A DNA stretch of 64,000 nt from Paraphaeosphaeria minitans (lineage: Eukaryota; Ascomycota; Dothideomycetes; Pleosporales; Didymosphaeriaceae): contig WJXW01000010.1 of NCBI GenBank assembly GCA_015832175.1, forward strand, positions 1,736,001 to 1,800,000, in the 5' to 3' direction. Within the stretch, counting starts at the first letter, position 1, and every line of letters begins with the position of its first letter. Of the stretch, positions 49,278 through 57,600 are shown piece by piece. The translations under genes and the position numbers were made by a program. The notes under the pieces are model-generated. The model was not told where the DNA came from and made no database searches. It was given only the letters and a program-made list of their open reading frames with translations.

Positions 49278-50700
49278 ATTTTACTTATTATTTATCCTAG
49301 AGGTGTTTATTATAAGCTGCGATAGGGCAGTTTATCTACATCTATTTATAGCGTAGGTTTCTTTTAGCTTATTTTTTATTTTTATTTTTCTCTACCTAAT
49401 ATTATATGTATATTAGTTCTTCGCAATACGTCTATCTATACAATTAGTATATAGGATTTAGTAGTCTAGGTAGTACTTTAGTACGTAGTCTAACTTTTTA
49501 TTTTTATAGGGTTGCACTCCCTTTAGTGCCTAGTAGGGTTCTAAGTAGTCCTAAATATTTAGTTTATACCTAGGTAATATAGGATTGTCTTCTTCTCGCC
49601 TACTTTATAGGTAAGGAGTAAGATATCTTTGTATCTCCTCTACGTCTTCTACGTTATAGTATACGTTAAGTTGTCTTCTAGATTTTTATATAATTATAAG
49701 TTAGGTAAATCTAATTGCTTACTTTATGCTAGTGTAACGCGTTAGTAACTAAATAGCGTTATAATAACTTTCTATTCTTTATTAGGTTCTTAGTCCTTAA
49801 TAGTTAGTATATTTAACTTAGTTTAGTAAACTTTATTCTTTAATCTATAGTTTCTAGCTATGTAGCCTAGTTTACCACATATAAAGTATTTATAGGTCTT
49901 AGTTATTAGTTATTAACTTCTATTAGAAACGCGTTTATTAGGCTGCTTAGGGCCTATCCTTCCTCCTTTTCCTTTACCTATATAGTTAAACTAGATATCT
50001 TCTATTAGTTTATATCTCTAGTAGTTCCTTAGTTATTACTTTTAGATAATTCTAACAGGGCTTTTGTAAACTACTTTTAGTAGTTATTTAAAGCTTATTG
50101 CCCTAGGGTTTTAGTACAGCTTTTATTGTAGTAAGAACTATTCTCTATTAATTCTAATAGTTTCTTTATATAGTTCTTTAAGGTTAGTAATTTGCGCACT
50201 ACTATGTAAGAGTTTCTTACGTAGTTTCTATTTAAGTTCTTGTTTATATATGTCCTAAAGAGATTTATTGTCCTAGTTAAGTTATATAGCGTATGTACAA
50301 AACTTAGCTATATACTTACGTACTAATTACTTCTAAATTATAGTCTAAATCTTCGCTTTTATAATAAAGTCCTTATTAGTAATTCTACACAGTTGTTTAA
50401 GGTATTTCTTAACGTTATTATAACTCTTAATAGTATTAACTGCATTAGTGTACTTATTTACGTAATTATTGTTATTGTTATTATAGTCTATTCCTAGGTA
50501 CTTTTTTAGATAAGGATAGATTTATAATTCTATATCTCCTCGCATTTATATTGCTGTAAAGATAACCTTTTTCTTATTTTTAAGCGATTTATTTAAGTTA
50601 AAGAAGTAGAGGTCTAACTAGAGAATCTAGACGTTAGTTTAAAATTATTTACTAAAGTAGAGATTAGGTTTATGCGCCTTACTACTATCCTTTATAAGAG
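49278..50700 (-). pseudogene. Chromovirus C gag fragment
   Basis: Reading right to left it is co-linear with the gag of copies A and B. The zinc knuckle at about 49900-49850 reads YFICGKLGYIA, keeping one Cys and the Gly; His is Tyr. The N-terminal part near 50700-50400 includes a run of Asn codons (a TTATTGTTATTG-type repeat on the plus strand near 50467-50490). Stops are TAG/TAA. Confidence 0.7.
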
Positions 50701-50772
50701 TAATTTTAGTAGCACCTAAAGCTATAGAAGAGGTAGAAGTTTATAAAGTACTTATATTAAGGGTGTTTAAAA

Positions 50773-51182
50773 TGTTAAATCTAAGAGGGTAGCTAGTCCT
50801 AAAGGGTTAAAGTTAGTTCTTCAGTAGGAGTACTTATAGAAGGTAGAAAGTTTTATTAACATAATTGTATCTTGCGAAGTGTAATAAGTTAATAATTTAG
50901 TCTACTAGAATCTAAATAATAGATTAATAAATAGATTAAATATAAGTATAAAGGTTTATACTTACGTTCCTATATACTTTAAGTAATTAGTCGACTAAGT
51001 ACTCTAATTAAACTAATTAAGCACTAATTAGTTACTTAGTATATTAAGTACTTAGTCTAATTAGTTGTCTTAGCGCTCTAATTACACTAATTAGGTTACG
51101 TGACATCTTGTGCTATGCTACTTAAGTAATAAACATAAATATATATAAAGATCCTAGAAGGCCTAGCCTTTAGATCTTAATA
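50773..51182 (-). repeat. 5' LTR of chromovirus fragment C
   Basis: TGTTAAATCT...GATCTTAATA on the plus strand; in coding orientation it starts TATTAAGATC (from TGTTAAGATC). U3 carries the ATTAG/CTAAT clusters of the B type. Its outer end is about 530 bp from the methyltransferase start codon. Confidence 0.88.
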
Positions 51183-51710
51183 AAAGTTTACGTAATTATT
51201 TTTATCTACGCAGCTAGACTTGCTTAAATTAATTTTATATACTATATTCTTAAGATAAAGTTTAGTAGCTTATACAGTTTTCTTAAGCATTTAGGCTAAT
51301 TAGCATATTGTGTGCGCGTTACTCTCCCCTATCTCTATTACGAGTTACTCCCCTGTTTAAGTAGTCCCTCCTCTTTCTGTTCCAAATTGCGCCTAATGAA
51401 AATCCTCGTTCTCCTAATGCCAGCTCTCCAATCCCGCGATTGTGTCCCCAGCTGTTATGGTGTTGTGCGTGCATCACGCGAATCCGTGCATCACGCGCAC
51501 GGACACGTTAAGTCCCCGAGCTGGGCGACGGGCGATCCCGGTTACCGAGGTGTGGACGGGTTAGGCGGTGGCACGTGCGGAATCTCGGGCATTTATCCCT
51601 TCCCCTTCTGCCCGCCACCCCGGCTTGCCTTCTCCAATGTTTACTATTCCCCACAAACTCAGATCTTGTTGTCTGTCGCCGTGCCATATCTCGAGTCAGC
51701 TACCTACACT
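51183..51710 (+). promoter_or_regulatory. Upstream region of the methyltransferase gene
   Basis: Bases 51183 to about 51315 are AT-rich and RIP-like. From there base composition changes sharply to GC-balanced, CpA/TpG-rich sequence. Visible features are two CCAAT pentamers (51428, 51632), a 13-bp direct repeat (51468-51497) and a pyrimidine-rich tract at about 51595-51640, such as often precedes fungal transcription starts. No clear TATA box is seen. An in-frame open stretch from 51312 continues into exon 1 but looks like untranslated leader. The true promoter must lie within about 500 bp unless it uses the LTR of C. Confidence 0.5.
51468..51497 (+). repeat. 13-bp direct repeat upstream of the methyltransferase
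   Basis: CGTGCATCACGCG occurs at 51468-51480 and 51485-51497, separated by 4 bp (17-bp period). It lies 214-243 bp before the start codon. It could be a paired transcription-factor site. Nothing else in the gene's surroundings repeats it. Confidence 0.7.
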
Positions 51711-52595
51711 ATGTCGAGCGGTTCAGTCACAGAAATCAACCGCCTTGCTTTCGAGTAAGCCCTTACATTCACCTGCCATCGTAAGCCCATGCTCTAACCG
51801 TAACTCCACAGCACCTTCGCCAGCCAATACGACATCCTACCCTGGAACCAACGCCTCATGTCGCAGATCCGCGCGGCATTGGAAGACCGCAAAGACTGGA
51901 TTGGGGCCCGCTTCGTCTCCGAATCCAACCTCGACCCCGGCCGGCCTGTTAAGCTCCTTGACTATGCCTGCGGAACTGGTGCCATCACCAAGGCGCTAGG
52001 TCCTTACGTCAATAGCGTTAAAGGGATCGATATCTCGGGGCAAATGGTGGAGCGATTCAACGCCGCGGCTCGTAACTCAGGCCTAGCACCTGAGCAAGCG
52101 AGCGCTGTCGTCGGCAATCTGTGTGTCGAACACGGCGTTCCGGAGGAATTGCTTGGAGAAGACTGGTTTGATTTTGATGTTGCGGCTATCAGCTTAGGGT
52201 TCCATCATTTCGAGTCGCCCTCACTTGCTTTGAGGCGTTTGGCTGAGCGGTTGAGGCCTGGGAGCGGGGCGTTGGTCATCGTCGACTTCCTACCGGCAGA
52301 GGCGGACGGACATGCTGGGAAGTGCAGCCGTGGACACAAACACGCACACGGACTGCAGTCCTCTCACCATGGTCATGGCGCTCATCACAAGCACCACTCA
52401 GAGGCCCCCTCTCACTCTTCCTCTCAGTCGGGCTTTACTAGAGAGAGCATGAGACAGATGTATGCTGATGCTGGAGTTGGCACCGACTTCGATTTCGTCG
52501 TTTTACCCGAGCCTGCAGTCCTAGGCGAGGGCCCAGACGCACGAAAACGCCAACTCTTCATCGCCAGGGGACGACGAGCGGACTCCAAGCTCTAG
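51711..52595 (+). CDS. SAM-dependent class I methyltransferase, two exons, 275 aa
   Basis: Exons 51711-51754 and 51812-52595 join in frame (GA|C, Asp15) to give 275 residues. The start ATG at 51711 has A at -3, and the N-terminus MSSGSVTEINRLAF-D-TFASQYD fits fungal methyltransferases of this type. A Rossmann fold is indicated by motif I DYACGTG (65-71), the acidic SAM-ribose residue in GIDIS (86-90), a motif near ISLGFHHF (141-148) and LRPGSGALVIVDF (162-174). Residues 181-212 form a His-rich insert (11 His in 32), probably a flexible, possibly metal-binding loop. The end is IARGRR.. The likely role is methyl transfer from SAM to an unknown small molecule or protein in the cytosol. It is the only intact, non-RIP gene here and single copy in the window. 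Substrate unknown. Confidence 0.93.
51755..51811 (+). other. 57-bp intron of the methyltransferase gene
   Basis: The donor is GTAAGC at 51755 and the acceptor is CACAG ending at 51811. A branch-site candidate GCTCTAAC lies at 51791-51798. Removal restores the frame between the N-terminal peptide and the 245-residue open frame that starts at 51858. A second GTAAGCCC at 51781 resembles the donor but would leave too short an intron. Confidence 0.88.
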
Positions 52596-52606
52596 ATATC
52601 TGTAAT

Positions 52607-52631
52607 TGTACACACTTATATCACGTGTACA
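52607..52631 (+). terminator. Inverted repeat just after the methyltransferase stop codon
   Basis: TGTACAC (52607-52613) and GTGTACA (52625-52631) are perfect inverted copies with an 11-nt loop, 12 nt after the stop. An A-rich run (TTAAAAAAG) follows. It might form a hairpin in the 3' untranslated region; a role in 3'-end formation is a guess. Confidence 0.35.
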
Positions 52632-52907
52632 CAGTTAAAAAAGTTAGACTTTATCTATTATTTATAGTGCTAGGGCGTTAGCGAGTTTAGGTCTTGGCAC
52701 AGAACTTTAAAATATGAACTTAACTATTTTAATTACTAGGATTTGAAAATATATAGAAAAAATATAGAGAGTAGGATTAGAGTATTTAATTATGTACTAT
52801 TTACTATAATATATAATATATATTAATATTCTACTCACTAGTCTATTATCTAATCTATAGTAGTTTATTAATCTTTAAATTATTAATAAAAGGTTAGTGG
52901 AAAATTA
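52632..52907. other. AT-rich sequence between the gene and the next LTR; nothing recognised
   Basis: Composition returns to AT-rich within about 40 bp of the hairpin. No match to the window's repeats was seen. It may be unique sequence altered by RIP spreading or an old unrecognised repeat. Confidence 0.4.
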
Positions 52908-53107
52908 TATTAACTCTAGAAAGGTAGCTAGTCTAAATGGGTTAAGATTAATTCTTAGCTAGAAGTACTTATAAAGGTTAAAAGGTTTTATTAATATAAC
53001 ATTATTTTATAAAGTATAATAAGTTAATAATATGGCCTAAGTGTAATCTAAAAAATAGATTAAGAAATAGGTTAAATATAAGTATAGAAAGTCTATACTT
53101 ACGTTCT
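52908..53107 (-). repeat. Truncated chromovirus LTR, interrupted by E2
   Basis: About 200 bp match the R-U5-like half of the A-D LTR family in inverted orientation (TATTAACTCTAGAAAGGTAGC... to CTTACGTTCT). It stops at 53107, exactly where element E2 begins. The U3 half should lie beyond E2, outside the window. It flanks the gene on the right in the same orientation as LTR C on the left. Confidence 0.75.
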
Positions 53108-54165
53108 TATTACTTATAATAAAAGACGAATATAGTAAGTAGAGAAGAATAAGCTTCTTACAGTAGAGCTTTATATACTAGAGAAAACTTAGGGCTTAAT
53201 TAGAATAGAAATACAGTATTATAATTAGGCTAGAAGCCTACTTTTTTAAGCGCTAATTAGCTCCTAAAATCTAACATAATAACGTTTTGCTAATTATAAA
53301 GTAGATACACCTAATTATACTACTACGCAGCCCCCTTTCTTTTATACGCATAGGTAGGCTTAACTATTACTACCTGGTACTAAGAAAACTCTGCCATCCT
53401 TTCCTTCCTACTACTTTTAATAAAATATACCTTTACCTTAATAATACTACCTTCTTTACTAGCACTTATAGCTTATATTCTATCTTTGTCTGTACAGTTT
53501 ATCGTACAAATAGCACTGAGTGAAATAGGGGCCTACCTACCTATAGGGACCCGCACAAGGACCCACTACTTAGGTTAGCGCTAAGAGGCAGAGACTTTAT
53601 AAGGTCCTTAGTGCCCCTTTGTACGATAGACTAGACGTAATTAATTAAACCTACTTCTTACCCTTTGCACGATAGTATACTATTAACCCTTAAATGCTTA
53701 ATTACAGATTGAGCCAAACCAATAATCTTTATTATTATTATCTTCCTTATCTATTACTAGTAACACAGATAATGCCTCTATAACACCTATAAACACTATT
53801 ATAATAGTTTAATATAGTAATACCCCCCCTAGCACTAAGGCACCTATTATATATAATATAGAATTACTTATAAGTAAAGACGTAGCTGCTATATTTATAA
53901 AAATAAGGTTAGTGTCTATAAATCACGTCGCCTTATAGTGCTAATACTATATAGAGATTTCTACGCATCTCTCCTACCTATCTTTATTTCGCCTAACGCA
54001 TCTAAACCACCTCTATACACACTATTAAATCTCCCACTTTAGTACGTAATTATAGTACCTATGGAAATAAATACTAAGATAGTAGGAGATAGTACTTTAC
54101 TCCCTCTAGCGTTAAGGTTCTAGTGGCTTATATTTATTAAATACTATTTAATTATTATTATATAG
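53108..54165 (-). mobile_element. Second copy of the unclassified element (E2), partial
   Basis: It is inverted relative to E1. Bases 53108-53486 and 53725-54165 match 10109 down to about 9270, including the putative 3' LTR and the purine tract. It is interrupted by a solo copia LTR (53487-53724) and cut at 54166 by copia 4; the remainder should lie beyond the window. Comparison with E1 shows mainly transitions. It defines the shared outer end of the E family. Confidence 0.8.
53487..53724 (+). mobile_element. Solo copia LTR in E2
   Basis: 238 bp, TGTCTGTACAG...CCAATA, with a perfect target duplication ATCTT (53482-53486, 53725-53729). It is in coding orientation on the plus strand and little mutated. 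Confidence 0.94.
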
Positions 54166-54403
54166 TGTCTGTACAGTTTATCGTACAAGTAGCACTAGGT
54201 GAAGTGGGGGCCTGCCCACCTGTAGGGACCCGCACAAGGACCCACTACTTAGGTTAGCGCTAAGAGGCAGAGACTTTATAAAGCCCTTAGTGCCCCTTTG
54301 TATAATAGATAAGACGTAATTAATTAAACCTACTTCTTACCCTTTACACAATAGTATACTATTAACCCTTAAATGCTTAATTACAGATTAAGCTAAACTA
54401 ACA
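54166..54403 (+). repeat. 5' LTR of copia 4
   Basis: 238 bp, TGTCTGTACAGTTTATCG...CTAACA, with the TATA region ACTTTATAAAG near 54265. It has the single-unit form without the 74-bp duplication. Confidence 0.93.
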
Positions 54404-54744
54404 CTAATTAGTAGTTAATTCTAATTAACTATAAACTAGCAAGGTCTAAAAATAGAGTGCCCTATAAGCTAGATGTGTAGGCTCTGTATTATTACTTTTA
54501 CTAGAGATTAAATTTTAGATTATACAATAAGCAGAAACAAAGCGCGCATATCTATAAAGAGTTATATAATCTAGTCTAAGCTATTCTATAGAAAAGAAAG
54601 GAGATAGTAAGCACATTTATAACCCTAAAAAACACGTTGTATAATTAAACTAGCAACAACTAAACGTAAACACGTTACACGATTAAACTAGTAATAACTA
54701 AACACAGACACGTTACACGACTAAGAAAGATAATAATAACATAG

Positions 54745-55155
54745 TGTTAAGATCTGAAGGCTAGGCCTCCCAGGATCTTTATATGTATCTACATTCGTTA
54801 TTCGAGTGGCGCGGCACAAAAGGTCATGTGACCTAATTAGTGTGATTAGAGCGCCAAGACAACTAATTAGACTAAGCACTTAATATACTAAGCAACTAAT
54901 TAGTGCTTAATTAGTTTAATTAGAGCGATTAGTCCACTAATTGCTTAAAGTATATAGGAACGCGAGAATGGGCTCTTTATACTTATGTTTAATCTGTTTA
55001 TTAATCTATTGTTTAGATTCTAGCAGACTAAATTATTAACTTATTACACTTCGCAAGATACTATTGTATTAATAAGACCTTCTACCTTCTGTAAGTACTC
55101 CTGCCTAAGAACCAACCTTAACCCTTTAGGACTAGCTACCCTCTTGGATTTAACA
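54745..55155 (+). mobile_element. Solo chromovirus LTR (B type)
   Basis: 411 bp, TGTTAAGATC...TTTAACA, with a perfect target duplication CATAG (54740-54744, 55156-55160) inside the copia 4 leader. U3 holds many CTAAT/ATTAG motifs (54825-54950). Its ends are intact and it is less RIP-mutated than the LTRs of element B next to it. Confidence 0.94.
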
Positions 55156-55177
55156 CATAGCCTTAAGACTAAGAGAC

Positions 55178-55588
55178 TATTAAGATCCAAAGGCTAGGCC
55201 TCCTAGGATCTTCATATGTATCTACATTCGTTATTCGAGTGACACGGCACAAAAGGTCACGTAATCTAATTAGTGTGATTAGAGCGCCAAGACAACTAAT
55301 TAGACTAAGTACTTAATATACTAAGTAACTAATTAGTGCTTAATTAGTTTAATTAGAGCGATTAGTCCACTAATCGCTCAAAGTATATAGGAACGCGAGG
55401 ATGGGCTCTCTATACTTATATTTAATCTGTTTATTAATCTATTATTTAGATTCTAGTAGACTAAATTATTAACTTATTACACTTTGCAAGATACTATTAT
55501 AGTAATAAGACTTTCTACCTTCTATAAGTACTCCTGCCTAAGAACTAACCTTAACCCTTTAGGACTAGCTACCCTCTTAGATTTAATA
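55178..55588 (+). repeat. 5' LTR of chromovirus B
   Basis: 411 bp, TATTAAGATC (from TGTTAAGATC)...TTTAATA. U3 carries the ATTAG/CTAAT clusters. It starts directly after GAGAC. Confidence 0.93.
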
Positions 55589-55639
55589 TCTTAAACACCC
55601 TTAATATAAGTACTTTATAAACTTCTACCTCTTCTATAG

Positions 55640-57600
55640 CTTTAGGTGCCGCTAAGATTACTCTTATAAAGGATAGCAGTAAGGCGCATAAACCTAATTT
55701 TTACTTTAGTAAATAATCTTAAACTAATATCTAAATTCTCTAGTTAGACCTTTACTTCTTTAACTTAGACAAACCCCTTAAAGACAAAAAGAAAGTTATC
55801 TTCGCAGTAATATATATACGAGGAGATACAGGATTATAGATCTATCTTTACCTTAAAAAGTACCTAGGAATAGACTATAATAATAATAACAATAATTATA
55901 TAAATAAGCACGCTAATATAGTTAACATTATTAAGGATTATAATAACTTTAAGAAATACCTTAAATAACTCTTTAGGATCGCTAATAAGGACTCTATTAT
56001 AAAAGTAAAGATTTAGACTATAACTTAGAAATAATTAGTAGCTAAGTATATAGCTAAGTTTCGTAGATACGCTGTGCAACTTAACTAGGACAATAAATCT
56101 CTTTAGAATATATATAAATAAGGACTTAAATAGAAACTATATATAGAACTCTTACGTAGTAGTGTACAAATTACTAACCTTAAGGAACTATATAAAGAAA
56201 CTATTAGGATTAATAAAGAGTAGTTTTTACTATAATAGGAGCTCTACTAAAACTCTAGGGTAATAAGCTTTAGATAACTAGTAAAAGTGGTTTATAAGAA
56301 CTCTATTAGAATTGTCTAAAAGTAACAGCTAAGGAATTACTAGAGATATAAACTAATAGAAGATGTCTAGTTTAACTACTTAGGTAAAAGAAAAGAAGAA
56401 AGGATAGGCCTTAAGCAGCCTAATAAACGCGTCTCTAATAGAAGTTAACAACTAATAACTAAGACCTATAAATACTTTATATGTAGCAAACTAGGCTATA
56501 TAGCTAGGAACTATAGATTAAAGAATAAAGTCTATTAAACTAAGTTAAATATACTAACTATTAAGGACTAAGAACCTAATAAGGAATAGGAAGTTATTAT
56601 AACGCTATTTAGTTACTAACGTGTTACGCTAGAGTAAAGTAAGCAATTAGATTTACCTAACTTATAACTATATAAAGATCTAAAACACAACTCTAATATA
56701 TACTATAACGCAGAAGACGTAGAAGAGATACTAAGATTTTCTACTCTTTACCTATAAAGTAGGCGGGAAGAAGATAACCCTATATTACCTAAGTATAAAC
56801 TAAATGTTTAGGACTATATAGAACCCTACTAGGCACTAAAAGGAATATAATCTTATAAAAATAAGAAGTTAGACTACGTACTAAAGTACTACTTAGACTA
56901 CTAAAATCCTACACACTATTTCTATATATGGACGTATTATAAAGAACCAATATACGCATAACATAAGGCAGAGAAAGAGGAGAATAAGAAATAACCTAGA
57001 AGAAAACTGCGCTATAAATAAATATAGATAGACTACCCTATTGCAGCTTACTATAAACACCTCTAGAATAAATAATAAGTAAAATACTTTCCTTACTTTA
57101 CGCTAAAGGGCAACAAATACTGTAATATACTTATTAATAGAGACTATATATAACTGTATTAGTATACGTGTCTAAACTAAGACTATAAATACTACTATAT
57201 AGCTAAACATTTAGACAGCTTTATAAACTACCCTACGTAAGAAGTAATAACAGAGCTACTAATTTAACTAGTATATAGAAATAGTAAAGACTATAGGAAA
57301 AAAAATAGAAGAACATCCTTATAAAAAGAAGAAGAAGAAGACAATTTACATAAGCTATATATTTAAAAATAATAATAGAAGTGGATACTTAGAAACGCAT
57401 ACTAGGCACTAGAACTTAACTATAATCTATATAAATAGATGTCTTTTTTAGGCCTAAACTTAAACAAGAAAACGCCTTTATTAAATTAAATACTATAGTA
57501 AGTATAGCATTAGTTAAGCTACTAGTATAGCTTAAAGGAATATAGGCTTAAGCTCTTATAGACTTAGGAGTAGAAAGGAACTTTATATCTTATTACATAG
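55640..57600 (+). pseudogene. Chromovirus B gag and protease
   Basis: Gag reads through RIP stops from about 55640. The zinc knuckle at 56464-56514 reads TYKYFICSKLGYIARNY: one Cys and the Gly are kept, other Cys and the His are Tyr. The retropepsin site at 57552-57590 reads ALIDLGVERNFIS, keeping the catalytic Asp (57561-57563) but with Leu for Ser/Thr. The following stretch leads into RT. Confidence 0.78.

Larger units (their letters stand above)
49033..51182 (-). mobile_element. Chromovirus fragment C: 5' LTR and gag, minus strand
   Basis: The LTR at 50773-51182 (410 bp) is of the B type. Going left, 50772-49278 plus 49033-49039 match copy B from just inside its 5' LTR to about 57095, that is, most of gag. 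The copy stops where the 3' LTR of A ends. A solo copia LTR (49040-49277) is inserted in it. The outer flank AAAGT (51183-51187) does not match the flank of D. The methyltransferase gene lies to its right. Confidence 0.85.

Noticed and set aside
49131..49325. 64-residue open frame
   Set aside because: It lies within the solo copia LTR (49040-49277) and its flank. It is open only because that LTR is little mutated. LTRs do not encode this, and other LTR copies do not keep the frame.
29680..51182. D and C as the two ends of one chromovirus interrupted by A
   Set aside because: Their LTRs have different U3 types, the outer flanks CTTAA and AAAGT do not match, and several kilobases of interior would be missing. 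Kept as separate fragments.
51312..51710. Upstream in-frame extension of methyltransferase exon 1 (from an ATG at 51402 or earlier)
   Set aside because: The frame is open by chance. The extension has no resemblance to the family, includes the direct repeats and pyrimidine tract, and the ATG at 51711 gives the expected N-terminus.
51568..51999. Overlapping frames of 143 and 69 residues (51568-51999, 51575-51784)
   Set aside because: They are in other frames of the methyltransferase leader and exon 2, with no motif and biased Ser/Pro composition; shadows.
51858..52595. Intronless 245-residue gene starting at 51858
   Set aside because: The region 51812-51857 continues the same frame upstream with family-like residues (TFASQYDILPWNQRL) and a good acceptor site, and exon 1 supplies the start. 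The internal Met is not the likely start.
54404..54440. Primer-binding site after copia LTRs
   Set aside because: The bases after the LTR (CTAATTAGTAGTTAATT) show no match to a tRNA 3' end that I can support; RIP may hide it.
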